DNA of 64,000 nucleotides, taken from Cyanoderma ruficeps. Lineage: Eukaryota; Chordata; Aves; Passeriformes; Timaliidae. The translations under genes were made by a program, and so were the position numbers. Below the pieces are notes generated by a model. The model saw only the letters and a program-made list of their open reading frames with translations. It made no database searches and had not been told where the DNA came from. Of the stretch, positions 12,501 to 25,200 are shown in pieces; positions within the stretch are counted from its first letter, which is position 1, and each line of letters begins with the position of its first letter. The DNA is taken from NCBI GenBank assembly GCA_008694505.1, contig VZDJ01000216.1:3423511-3487510 (forward strand), written 5' to 3'.

Positions 12501-15500
12501 AAAAAATAATTTCAGTGGATGCAAGAGCTGTGTGAGGGAAAACTTCCTAGCCCTGGACTCCAGCAGCAGCCACATACCTTTCCCCTAAGGGTGGAAATGT
12601 GTGTTTATTTTGGAAGGGGTTTGTGCTCCACATCACAAATGGAAACATTCAGCCGGGGCTGAGGCCTCAGAGCAAGACTGAACTGACAACACACCACAAA
12701 CACACCCCACAGGAAACCTCCTTCCTCTTGCTTCCTTTTCTCTTTCCTGAGGCCTCACAGCGACTGAACCTGCAGCAGCCCAGAGCAGCTCCCAGCTACA
12801 TGTACAAAACACACAAGTTCATTGCTGGTCAAGACAGCAACTCCACGTCTCTGTGACAGACAAATCCATGAAAAATGTACTATTAATTAAAAAGACTTAG
12901 ATCTGGGTCACAGGTTTCTCGCACAGAAGAAGCCAACCCAAAGGAAAAACCCTCCCTCCTCTCAAGCCTCACCACCTGGCCCTTCCTACCCACTTGAGCA
13001 AAGTGCCTTCTCCTGCACAAACACTGCTGAGGGCAAACAAGGCACTGTACAAACACCCTGCCCCAGCCAGCTGGAAAACAAACTGAAAAACCCTTCCACA
13101 TCCCCCCTGCACTTGTCTGGTTTCTTTTTCTCCACTAGGAACCAACTGGTGCAAGCACCTCTCACTGCCATGGCAACCCAGTTGCAGAACTCTGTGACAC
13201 ACACACACAAAATTAAGCAATTTTTTCAAGTTACCACAAACACCTCCGTTAAGTCATATTTATAAAGGTCTCACCTACCAAAATCTACATTTTTGCAAAA
13301 TGTCCAGTGCCAGCCCAGCTTTAATCTCTGATTTAATACATCCTGCCCACAGTCCATTCACTCAGTTTTACCATGCCATCCTGTCATCACAACTAATTTA
13401 ATTGCTGTGTCCCAGATAGGAAATAAATTAACTAAATTCAATGATAATCCCTGCGTTGCCTTTTAGTTCTAGTAGCATGTGTCACTCAACCTTGAAAACG
13501 TATCCAAATAAAGCACTTGGTGCAGCACTGCAATCAAGTTTACAGTCAACCCTGAATATTGTAGGAAAAAAGTTCAGTCAGATTTTTCCTCTCATTAATT
13601 TTGTATATATTTTCTGTGTTTTAAGAAATTCTTGCTACCTCTCATAAGCTCATGCATATCCCTCCTAAAGATAAATGTAAGGAACTGCACTATAAAGTGG
13701 AAATACATAATTTCCACAGAGCAACCTGAAAAGCAACAAGTAGTTGCCAGACAAAGGAAATTCAAAGAAGGGTCACTCACAGGACTGTAAACAACCCCTG
13801 GTCCTTGCCCTGAGCATGAACAGGAGGTTTGGGGTCTCTGTAGGACAGGACCCCCCTTCCAGTGATGCTGAACCACAAAAAGCTGCATCACTGCTTAATC
13901 TCTAACATAACTATCCTTATTCACTGCTGTCTTCTTCCTGATTCATATTTTACAGCAATAAAAGATGCTTTAAATACACGGATAGCAAACCTAAAAAATC
14001 CAACAGATGGAGAAATGCAGTTCCTAAATTTGAAAGAAACAAACTCACAAGCATACCTGAAAAACTGAAGTTGTTAACTAGAAACTTAAACGTGGCAGTT
14101 TCAAGCAATTAAAAGCAAAGCTGTCACAACAGAGACAGAAATAGTAACATCCCACAGAGGGAAAGCAGAAGGCTCTGTGTTTCACTAGTAACAGAAATGA
14201 AGAGCCACTGCATTAACACGTGAAAATGAATTTAGTTACCCTGACAGCAAAAACATCTGCTGCTGAACTGTGATATTAAAAAGTCATTATAATCCATTAT
14301 AGAACAGTGAAACCTTTTCACACAGAAATGAGCTGATACAGAGAACAAAACAAGCAATACTGTGAAAACAGAAATATTCCATTTAGATAGAAATTGCTCT
14401 CACGTATCTTAATTCCACAGTTTTTTATGGACCTAAGTTTTGGTGGGATTCACATACCTCTGCTCCCTACTCCTGAAAGTAAAATCCAGTGTTATAAACT
14501 ACATGAGATCTCACAGTGCAGATGCTACAGAATTCAAACTAAAACCTTCTGACCTCTCACTTTCCATGTAGGAAAAGCTTAGAAAGAAAAGGACAGAGTT
14601 TCAATAAATTACTGTTACAGTATCTTCATCATGCACTTATTACTTTCTTTTTCTGAATTCCTATCACCAAAATAATATTTGATTTCTGCTGTATAAATCA
14701 TAAGAAGTGTTTGAACAATAAGTTGTTTAGTCCACCCCTTATGTCAAGCTTGGCTCTTCTCTAATTCTCAGTCTTTGGGACTCTGGGAAGCTCCACCTGT
14801 CACCCAATTACCCACCAATAAATGATAAAGCATTTGAGCTGGTTCAGAACTGTTCAAATCAAAGGCCACATGACACAAAAAGATCTGTAAGCCACGAGCT
14901 GCAGAAGAGAGCCATTACCTTGTCTCTCTTCCTCACCTTTCAGAAAGCCACAGCTGAATTAACTTTTCTCCTAGGGAACCTGACAGCCACTGCCCCCAAA
15001 AAGGAAAGGCATCCCTTACCTCTGCTGCTCCCTGACTCTGCTGCAAACCAGCTCCACTCACTTCCCAGGCAGAAAACCCACACAGAAAGAAAAATAGGCA
15101 GTGGAGGCAGCGGGGGAAGTAGTTTCTCCTAAGCTCCATGAATTGAGTTTACACATTAAATTGAGTTGAATTGTGCAAGGGGAAAGGGGCAATTACTTGT
15201 CTTTGAAACAGATAAATAACTACTAACAACTAAATGGAAAACTGCATCTGTCTTGACAAAAGAGATGACACATGCTGTGTTATGGTTCACAGAAAATTAA
15301 TCCATATATTCTTGTCAAAAGGCTGCTGTAGAATACCCAGCAAGATAAGCCAAAGCTTATGCTGAGAATCCCAATAAAACTTTGGGAACATAACAATCCT
15401 ACCAAGACATACTCCCCTCATCAAACAGACACAACTAATAAAAAGCACAAGCACATTTTTTTAAACAAGCTTATAAAAATATCAAACATTTCACAAAGAA

Positions 15501-15515
15501 TAAACATGAATTTAC
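6508..15515. other. TNRC6C intron sequence
   Basis: Nine kilobases with no supported exon, RNA gene or further large repeat. Tracts are moderately AT-rich with short homopolymers. Frames such as 9631-10092 (+) and 11319-11624 (-) lack family signals and splice context. The exon that should follow the 22-nt microexon (starting VPEP) is not seen, so it lies further left. Confidence 0.65.
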
Positions 15516-15537
15516 CTTTGGTTTTTTGTTCAGCAGC
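15516..15537 (-). CDS. TNRC6C: TNRC6C 22-nt microexon (AAEQKTK)
   Basis: A strong acceptor (ttcttctctttcag) and donor (AAAG then gtaaat) bracket only 22 bases on the minus strand. The previous exon ends in phase 0, so this one reads AAEQKTK plus one base, G. The family continues with Val (KVPEP in TNRC6C), and a G first base fits that codon. TNRC6A (ATEQKIK) and TNRC6B (VTEQKTK) have the same short segment at the same place, which makes it an ancestral microexon. The intron before it is 1,175 bases. The exon that should follow, starting VPEP, is not recognisable anywhere to the left, so the downstream intron is longer than 15.5 kb. Confidence 0.88.
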
Positions 15538-16449
15538 CTGAAAGAAGAGAAGAACAAACCAAATCAACAACTTGTCAATACTGCAAATTACGCCTAACGA
15601 TTACAGGGCTGCAGGCCTAACTTTTTACAGAAAGTGCTTACAAAAATCAGGCATTCATTTCATCTGAGGACTAGAGAATGTTAGTTTAACTCCATGTGAT
15701 AGCAATGTGGGAAAGGGAAGCCAAAGAGGCAGTGTAAAGAATGACAAGAGAGGGCAGCAGCCCCCTCCACCCACCCAGCCTGCCCCCTCCTGAGGCTCAG
15801 AGGCTTCCTGGAGCCACACCATGGCTGTGAACCCTTGAGCACCCAGCAGAATTCATTTCTGTGACTTTGGCCAGCATCCCTTGGAATCCACCCACACTGT
15901 CAGCTTCCACACAAGACCTGGTTATTTTTTAATCTCTTCGGAATCTGCCCAATTTTATTTATGAGGCCTGATTTTTATACCAGAAAAGGGAAGGAGGAGG
16001 ATGCACAGCAGTGCAAACAAGCCTGGGATCCCAGCAGTGCTGCAGGTTCTGGTGGCTGAGGAATGGCCACGGGAGGCGGGAGTGGGGGCAGCCCCTGCCC
16101 AGCAGGGCACCCTGAGCACGGGTGTCACCCTGAATTTTCTGCCTTCTGTCTTCATGCTGCAGATTCTCACGCAGCTTCGTGTAAACAATGTGTATTTTTA
16201 GAATGTTTACACAGTTCTCCTCTGAGAGAAGAGATGACTGATGGTGATGTCACCATCCAGGTTAGAGAGGTGGCGACCTGTGTCTTGACCTTTGTACAAA
16301 TGTATATAAATGGAGTCAGATTTTTGAATTGAAGACTTAGTTGCCTTGAACTGCTGCTGGTGGCCTCATCTTTCTGCCCCTGAAGCTGGGACACTCCCAG
16401 CCTCGGCAATCAACACACGGGCAGTGCCAGAGCCCTGGCACAGCAGCTT
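15538..16449. other. TNRC6C 1,175-base intron, microexon side
   Basis: Intron between the 22-nt and 100-nt exons, apart from the tandem array listed separately. Its acceptor branch/pyrimidine region is at 15538-15560. Nothing else is recognised. Confidence 0.75.
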
Positions 16450-16600
16450 GGGCAGGGATTCTGCCACCACAGCCTCTCCCCAGGCCATGGGCAGGGATTC
16501 TGCCACCACAGCCTCTCCCCAGGCCATGGGCAGGGATTCTGCCACCACAGCCTCTCCCCAGGCCATGGGCAGGGATTCTGCCACCACAGCCTCTCCCCAG
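16450..16600 (+). repeat. 39-bp minisatellite, about 4 near-identical copies
   Basis: The unit starts GGGCAGGGATTCTGCCACCA and is 39 bases long. Copies start at 16450, 16489, 16528 and 16567; the first three are identical as read and the fourth stops after about 34 bases. Because 39 is a multiple of three, all frames stay open across it, producing 13-residue repeat peptides that are not genes. It lies within the 1,175-base intron, its right end 112 bases from the 100-nt exon. The identity suggests a young, probably length-variable array. Confidence 0.95.
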
Positions 16601-16712
16601 CCCAGGGCAATCACCATTTGTGCCAGGCTCACTCTGCCTGAAGTGAAGCTGCAGCATCGCCACCCACACTCACATTTAAAAGTGATCGATTACAACAGGA
16701 ATATGAACAAAC

Positions 16713-16812
16713 CTTTTTCTGAGCACCTTCCTTCTTTTTCTTTTCTTCCTGCTTTTTCTTTTTCTTTTCTTCCATCAAATGTTCCTCTTCTTGTGTTTCT
16801 TGTTCTTTCTCC
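16713..16812 (-). CDS. TNRC6C: TNRC6C coding exon, 100 nt, with the LMEEKKKKK signature
   Basis: The acceptor is tttttatcag. The first G completes an Arg codon, then the exon reads EKEQETQEEEHLM, EEKKKKKQEEKKKK and EGAQKK, ending on a whole codon before a GT donor (AAAAAG then gtttgt, a weak form). The stretch EEEHLMEEKKKKK followed by a second lysine run and AQKK is diagnostic of the TNRC6 N-terminus. In TNRC6A the equivalent is EEEQLMEEKKKKK. The Met at 16773-16775 is the start used by the TNRC6C isoform I recall, but its context here is poor (T at -3, G at +4). The open frame upstream of it resembles the paralogues, so the Met may be internal in some isoforms. The plus strand of this exon is a long pyrimidine tract that hides it from casual inspection. 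A 39-bp tandem array lies about 110 bases downstream in gene direction. Confidence 0.9.
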
Positions 16813-19114
16813 CTGATAAAAACAAAGGTTAGGAAGAGCTTTTCAGTAAGATGAAGTTTCCCTAGGAAGGTGAATAATCCATATTTGCATTGCTAACTTT
16901 CTACATCCCACGTCTAAAAAAGGCTGCTTCTAATGCTGCAATAAAAGCACAAAAAAAAGTTGTTCCAAAATTGAACTCACAACAAATAAAATAGCAGGCA
17001 GTAAGAATTCAGAAAGGATAGATTTTATTTGGAACCTCTTTCCACAATCACTCAAAAGTACTGCTTAACATTAGCATATTCTAGGAAAAGAAAGTTTGAA
17101 ACTGGAAAAAAAAAAAGGAACAAACCCAAGTAATTAATGCAAGTTCTGCTGGCTTTCAGCAGCTGTGATTCACAATACACCTTGAAGATCATGAGCAAGT
17201 ACATTACTTTGCAACTATTTTTCTCTTTTTGATCAAACATATCCCGCATTAATTTTCCACACGCATCAGTTTTGTTCTCAAGAGTTGTAAACTAAGGCCC
17301 AGATGAATTCCAATAATCATATTTTGTGTTCATCCTATAAATTCTAGCTGAAGAATTTGCATTAATGCAAAACAAGATTGTTCCAGTATCATCTTGATTA
17401 AAAATTAACCGGAATCATTCCAAACCAAGAAGGAAAGCTATTTGAAACCTTCTTTTCTCTGCTTCCTATGTCCATCACTGAAATAAATGGTTATAGCAAT
17501 GACCCTCCCCAACATCCTTTTCAATAAATACCAATGCAAATAATTCATTTACTTCTCTATCACTACTTTATCTTCCTTGACAGCTCTTCAGGTCCTGATC
17601 ATTTATCACAGACCTTCTGAGAAGGCTGTTTCTGATGGGCTGAAGCCATTACCATCACTATTATTTGATTCAATGTCTTCCAATTACTCCTCAAGACCAC
17701 TGTTAGCCTAATTTACTATTGCTTTACACTTAACTTGCCAAAGCCTGCAGCCCCCTGTCCCTTTTCTTCGTTTGGATCTTTTTTGTTTGTTGTTAAAAAA
17801 GTTTTTTAGTTACAAAACTCTTCCTTTTTTTCCCTTTTGATCACGATGTGTGAGACTGCTCTTTACCTAAAGGAGAGAACAACCACTCTTCAGATTTTGC
17901 ACATTGTGTCTTCAAATATTCCCCATGAAACATTTTGCCTCTTAACAAGTTCGCATTTTCCTACATAGTTTCCCTTTGTTATGAAAAAAGAACATTGTAG
18001 GCTTTTGATATTTTAGTGCTGAAGGGCATTCTGGGATTTGGCTTTTTTACTCGCCTGAAAATACTGATCCTGGCCACTGCAGATGCTTTAATGCTTACAC
18101 AGACCCTGTATGCAGCTCCAGACTAAATTAAAAGCAGATTCCCTTTCCTTGTCTCAGCCCAAACTATAAACACCACAGCAAGCAATTCACAGCTCTAAAC
18201 TTTGGTGTTAGTGCCTTTTTAAGGCACTTTACAACACTCAGACTATTTACAGAAGTGAGAGATATGGCAAGACCCAGAGGTTGGGCACATCTGGGAGCTC
18301 TTGGTGCACCACTGGAGGTCCAGGCAGCTGAAATGCCATTAGGTATCTGTTTTTTAAATACTGATCCACCTTCTGTCATGACCAAAAACTCAGCACCTGC
18401 TCATCTTATGCGGGTTCCAAAGGGCCACCTTCTAAACCCTGTACTGTAAACTGAGGTTTGGGAAACATCTGCCCTCAGGAACTGCAGCTGGGGATTCGCA
18501 TTTCCCGTTAAACTGCACTTAAGACAAAGGTGCTTGAAACTGTACTTTTAAATGGCTTCTTCTAGGACTTTGCAAAAAGTGATGACTTAGGTTGCCAAAA
18601 GAAAGGGAGTTGAAACTGTAATAGATTTGCCTTTATTCCTGTGAGCTCTGAGGAGAACAGAAGTCCCCAGGATCTCAGTAACTACAAAGAAACAACATCC
18701 AGTCCCTTCATTTGCAGCGCTCCCTACCCAAGTCACAGCAGACTCTACAAAGGGCCTGTTCCAGTGAACTCCCCCAAGCTGTCACACTATTGCCGGAGCA
18801 AGTTCAGCCTTTTTCGTTTTTGAAAGCAGGTGAATGAAACAAGTCCATGTAAAATGAGAAACTTTTTGGTTTCCTCCTGCTAGTACTTAAGAAACCCCAC
18901 ACCATTACAGCAATTCCACAACGCCACAGTTATATTTAAATCCCCTTCAATACTCAGGGCAGTATTTAAAAACAAAAAACCACACACAAAAACAAACCAC
19001 CACCACCACTTTGCTTAACACGCAGAGTTTTCTTTCAGCTATAAAAGTACATATTACCCAACTTCCTTGTTAGGCCTCTTTTTTTTTAAATATCAAGTTC
19101 TTTTCCTAAAATAC

Positions 19115-19225
19115 CATGTTGAAAGGGATTTTAAGGATCATCTGGGCCCACCTTTCTTGGTCCAGCCAAGCCTTTCAAGTGTCTAACCCTGGGGATCAAC
19201 ATTCACCACTGCCAGAATCATTCCT
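19115..19225 (-). mobile_element. CR1-like LINE 3' fragment
   Basis: The plus strand reads gttgaaagggattttaagg, then atcatctgggcccacc, then a block like the CR1 segment 'ccttgaacacttccagggatggggcatccac' in degraded form. This is the reverse complement of a CR1 3' region. Divergence is high and the terminal octamer is missing, so it is an old fragment. Confidence 0.5.
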
Positions 19226-22200
19226 TACACTGGACTCCACTACCAATTTTTGTTTTCAGGCAATGCATCATGTCAGTGGATTTTCCAAATCCAAGAAGAG
19301 CAAACATTTTGCTCCACGAAGAATACAACGTATTTTATCACCATATTAGCACAGCAATTGCAACATCAGAGGTAGAAGCGCCACTCCTCACAAAAACCTG
19401 AGGTTTGGGTTGTGGGGTTATTTTTTCATTTCTGAGATTAAAATAGCCTCAGATCAGCTCAGAAAATGATACTGTAATTTTTAATGGAGCTTGATTTTCA
19501 AAACTGATTTACATAATGATGCTTCTGAATACATGTGCTTTAAATATGCTTAAAATAGAAATAAAGCTCCAAGCGGCCTCTGAGATGGTAACTCTTGCTG
19601 TCACTTTTAGGCAGAAATTAGTCATCTAAGAGCAAAACAAAAGGAAAACAATAAACACATGGCTATATAAAGTTTGATTACGTTGTCAAAGGCACACGTT
19701 GCAGCTTTACTTCCTGAGCGACAATTTAATCTTTATTGCAGGAAACAAGCTAAAACATTTATGAATACAAAGCTCATGCTCTAAAGCAGGAGTGGCTCAG
19801 AATATCCCTGTAGGAGTTTGCCTTGTTCTTACACGGGGATCTGAGGCAGGAGGGATTTTTATGAGCCAGGAGTTTTACTACAGAATGAAGTGGTGTTCTC
19901 ACAGATTGCAAATCGCTTATGAAACCCAAGCCTAACCCAAGGTTATCTTTAAAGTGCTCCAGAGCTCTCTCTGAACAGGAAAGCAACAGGAGCTGCAGGT
20001 CACAGCCACAACAACTCCAGTACCGTGGCTCTGGCCTGTCATTGCTGCTGCTGCTGAAAGGTTTATCAATCCCTTTAAAAAATTAACAAATCTAGGCTGA
20101 TTTATTTTTTAAGCTAAGTAAGAACTTGAGTTTTCTAGCTGGACTGCTCCCACAGCTTAAGGCACAGCTGGTATTGTGGATCAGCACTGAGGGGACGTTC
20201 TGATGGCATTTTGCAATGCTCCTTTTGGGAACAGTGTTCTTCAACAACCTTCAGGCAGAGCCTATTTCTATTACTGCCCATACAGAGTTTTAGAGTTCAG
20301 AAGTTCCTGCAGTAATTAACAGAGACCTGTCTCTCTTGTCATTCTATGTCACACTGCTCCAAACCTCAACAACCTCATTAATTTTGTTGCATATGCAATA
20401 CACTGAAGGTTTATTTACTAACACAGGAAAATTGCCTTTTCAGCACAGCATTCCAAATCTTTGACATACAGATGCCTTTGTCTGGTTTAGCCACCATACT
20501 TCAATTCCAAGATACCTCTTGTGCCTTAAATCCTACTTTACGATGGAATAAACTCCCTTGACACTTGTGGAAGTTCCTCCTACTGGCAGAAATCCTACAA
20601 CTTGCACACAACTGCTCCAGCACTGCTCTGGTTTTGGCTTCCCTCATCATACAAGAGGCCATTGTGCATTTCTGCACAGGCAGTTTTCCTAACAGTGATG
20701 ATGGGAGAGAAAAAAAAAAAGAAAGGAGAAAAAGAAAATCTTTAAATTAAAATTGGGACTGGCAAATAATCATCCAAATGCAGCCTGTGGAAGGAATTAA
20801 TAGATCCATGCATTGTTACAGGTGATAACAGGGTTTGGACAGCACAGACATGAGCTCTCAAAGACAAGTTCTCCAAATCTGGTATCATACAGTTTCCAAC
20901 AGAAAGGAAGAAAATTACTACTTAGGACATTCTTCAAGATTTGATTGTAAGAAAGAAGTGTCTGAAATCTTGAAGGCAGAAACAGTTTGGAGGGTGGTGA
21001 TGAAATGGGATCAAAAATTAACATCAAAAAAAAGAGCATCAGACTCTGGAAAGGCAGGCTTTGATTCCTTCAGGACACCTGCAACACTGTCCCACACGAA
21101 GAGGCAGCCGCTGTTTCCTGGAAATCACCAGGAATCTGAACAACAATGCAGATACCCACATGGATGCCAGAAATCTTACACAAAGCAAGAGGTCACAGAG
21201 CATCAGCAATCCTTGTTTTCACAAGTGCTGGAACAGATAAACTAAAATTCTGTACTTGCCTATTGCTAATTTTGTTTCCTGCTTCATCTTTACATGGCCC
21301 AGCTCTGTGACCTTTCCAGAGTAAATACGGGTGAAGGGAAGGAGCTGGTGTGACTGTTAAAGTGCCAGCTTTGTTCCCTTGATATCCAGGCTCAGTCATT
21401 AATCAAGAAGAGCCAAGCTGGTCCCTAATTACAAGCTCTCCAATCACCTCAAAAAAGAAAGCAGCATGCAAAACTAGGTCAAATAAATAGGAAGGAAATA
21501 TGAAAAAAAACAGCACGAACACACAAGGAGAAATTGAGAAAGGCCCGAAAAACACGAGCACTGTGCGTGGAAAAAAGCAACAACAAATCAACCTTAAAGT
21601 GCTTCATTAATATGCAAGAGGAAATATTAGTTTTGATTCTGGGTGGGAAAGGGGAAGCAGTGACAGATGACCCTGTGAGGGCTGAAGTGACAGGACTTTT
21701 CTTTCTGCTCCAGCCCTCCCTAAACAGGTCAGCGGGGAACAGATGGCCAACAACCGCCGGCACTGGTGCGGAGCCCGCCCTGACAACTCTCCTCCCGGGG
21801 ATTTCTCCCAGGGATTTCAGGGGCAGCAAAGCACCCACAGCCAGGCTGCTCCTGCCCCAGGATCTCCACCTCCACCACTGCAATGGTCCATTTTGGCTTC
21901 CTTCCCAACTGAATATAGCTCCAGGCAAGACACTCAAGATGTGTTTGAAAATCCTTTTCCCCCAAAATTTGAGACGATCTTGCTTCTCGCATGAAATGGC
22001 AGGGAAGAAAACGAGATGGAGCTAAACATTCTGCTACCACTCCAAGGAGGAAATCAAGGCAGCAAAGGCAAGAACAGCTTAAAAATTCCAGAGAGAAATG
22101 GGATGTTTCCCCACTGGCTGGGCCTGCTGTCATTTCCCACAGGAACAACCCCGTCTAAGTCACTGCAGGTTATCTTAAAGCACGAGCAGGTGGATGGACG

Positions 22201-25200
22201 GGACTCTGGAAGAGCAGCAGATGGCAAAGACTGTGCATGTAACTTAAAAGGGAAGAGAGAAAAACATCAGCAAGAGCTGACAAGGATTTATGGAGGAGAA
22301 AAAAAAAACCTGATTTTTTTTCCCTACAGCATAGTCCCAGGTATTTTTGAAAAATACGGAAGAGATGCAACCGAACTACGTAACTGACTTCAATCCACAT
22401 GGAGATTTTTGTTAATAACAATATGATTGCTTTATTATTTAATAGTTTTAAGAACTATTACTCAATAATTTTAAGGTACATAACAAAATTACAATAAAAA
22501 CCCACAAAACCCCTCCCACAAGGCAGGGACCTGACCAGGAATTTTCACTTTTTATTAACCACTTTGCTGCTGGAAAAATGTGTCCACTTATTTAGTTTCC
22601 AGAATATATCAAGTCATATGGCTGCAAAACAACTAAGGAGGGACAATATTCACAACACCCTGATGAACTCAAAATGCAGGAAAAAAGGCAGAGAATCAGA
22701 AACAGTGCAGGGTACCATGTCTGGCAGGAAAAATCTTGTATATATACAGCATAGAGAACAAGTGGCACAATACCAGTTTTGGGGAGGAAAAAGAGCAGAT
22801 TTCACTCCAAAGGCAAAGCAACAATGTCACAGATGGTCAGAAATTTATCAGCTGCTGTGCTGTGTCCAGTTTGGGACTATTACAGCAAGAGAGACACAGG
22901 TTAGCTGGAGAGAGCCCAGAAAACAGCACCAAGGAAATAAAAAAACACAGGCCCTTGGAAAAAACCTCAGACTTGGATACACTTAATCCAAAGACATGGC
23001 AACCCTGTTATTCAAAAAGGTGTTAAAAGACAGAGGTAGAGAAGCATGGAGTAAAATTTTTCTCCTTTAGCTGTGGAAAGTAGCACTGAATTTAAATTGC
23101 AACAAAGAAGATTTGGATTAGGCGTAAAGAAAAATCCTCCACACTGAAGCATTTTAAAAACCCCCAACATTAAAATGTATACCAAGTCTTTATAAATATA
23201 CATTTGGAGAAGAAAAGGGGAAAAACACAAAAAGAAAAGAAGATTTCTTTTTTATCAAGCAACACCGATACAAGGCCACACCGACTCCGAGACACAAAAA
23301 CAATTAGACAGGGAACTGGAGGCCTCTACCAAGTGAAATCCTACAATCTCCTTTCCAGGGAATTAGTGGGGGAAAAGCCCCCAGGCACACCACAGTGGAC
23401 AAGATAAGTCCATGGAACAGTTACATGTACAGCTGTGAGCACACAGCTTGAAACTACACCCTGTAATTCCAAAGTCTGGGTGCAAAATTTGTCCCTGTGG
23501 GGAGTCTTAAATGAAGTTCAATGAGAGTTTATGTTTGACCTCAATTTATGATTCCTTGATTCCATGTTTCGGGGTTTCTCACTGTCCAATTATGTTCCTG
23601 TCCTGCAATTAACCCTCCTTAATCGATTATTTGCCTTGACAGGGGATTCCTTCCTCTGAAACATCAAGATATCATCCACTGCTAAGAGATGTAGGCTGGG
23701 ACTAATACCTCCAGTTTCTGGTGAACTTATCTTGAAGTGTGTAACACAAAACTGATCTCCTGAACAGGAGCAGCAGCCAGACTCCTGCAGCCACTTAGAA
23801 ATTGCACCAAATTTGGAGTCTCTGCAGGAGCAGAGTGTAGCTGCCATTCAAAATCAACCAAGAACATTACAGCATCAGCTGAGAACATGGTGTGAAAAGC
23901 AACACATCCAATTAAAATTGGTGAAACCAGAGGCAGATTTTAGGTTGTCCAGGAGATTAAATTAATCATCCTGCTCCTACAACCTGTAAAATAGAAATTC
24001 CAGGATCAGAAAAGAGCTTCTGTGTTCCATGCTCTGCCTCAAGGCTGCGTTTGCAGCAGTAGCACACGGTGTTTCTAAGACACCACTCTGGAATATTAGT
24101 GGAAGAGCAATAAAATCCTGGCAGGACCCCAAGGAGAGAAAAGGAGAATTCCAGCTGGTGTGTGCTGCAGGACCTGGGCTCCCACTGGAAGTTTCCAGTT
24201 CACCCAGCGTTAACTTATTGTGACCCTCCCTTATGTACACGTAAGGTAAATAACCACTCAAGCAGATTAGATTAGAACAAAAATAAAGCAGAACAGGCAG
24301 TTACTATCATTCAATTCAAGATATTTTTCAAAAGCACACCGACCGACCTGGCCTCGTTTTAGCTTCTACTGGTTATTACCAATGACTAGAAGAGGAGGGG
24401 AAATTCCAGAGAAGAAAAAGTATTATAAACTAAGGATGCAGACAAATTATGACTGGTAAGCCAGAAGTTTGAAGAGCCCTTATTTGAGCACTGCCAAGTC
24501 CTAGTAAATGTTCGCATGGCTTGGAGTTTTTGTTTTTCATCTAGAAACTTCCTTTTGGTTTTGTTTAACACTCGAGTTTCTCCTGGTGTGGCAGCTGAGA
24601 GGGATGGGTGCTGATGAGAGCACTGGAGTACAACCAGGAACGTTTCAGATGTGTATTACCCCGTCATTACTAAGCACAGCACACCAGAGTGGATCTGCAG
24701 AGCAAAACTGTCACTGCAGAGGATTTCCTAGTCACACCATCCCTGCTTCAGGTGGAGCCTGGCTCCAGTCTGCTCCCATGCAGCAGGAAAGCATTAACTG
24801 CACCCTTGGAACTCAGCATCCAGCGACGTTTTATTTAAAAGGAACCTGATAACTGCACTCCAAGACACATGATGCCAATCAAAGCACAGCAAGTGAGGAC
24901 AATCACTTGATCAATCATGGGAGCTCCAACCCAAATGAAAAGATTCATGTAGATAATCCCACAGGGACGCCACCACACAGTTACATCCCCTCTCCTGTGA
25001 AGGTGTTGCTCCCCACAGGCCTATTAGTGTACATACAGCTCATAGGGCAGCTCAAGGAGTCAGGTAAATCTGGGCAAAACACTGCACACCAAACCTCAGT
25101 CATTTATGCATTTCAGGCATGAGCCATACCAGAATTTTCTCCTTCAAATCCCAGCAGACCTTAAGTACCTCACCATGGGCACCACTCGGGCTATGCAAGG

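Noticed and set aside
1..15515. Search for the next TNRC6C exon (starting VPEP) and for GW-rich coding sequence
   Set aside because: No minus-strand frame with an acceptor and the expected residues was found, so the downstream exons are taken to lie outside the window.
16337..16816. Repeat-peptide frames of 66-156 codons on both strands
   Set aside because: They are produced by the 39-bp tandem array, whose period is a multiple of three; the plus frame then runs antisense through the TNRC6C exon.
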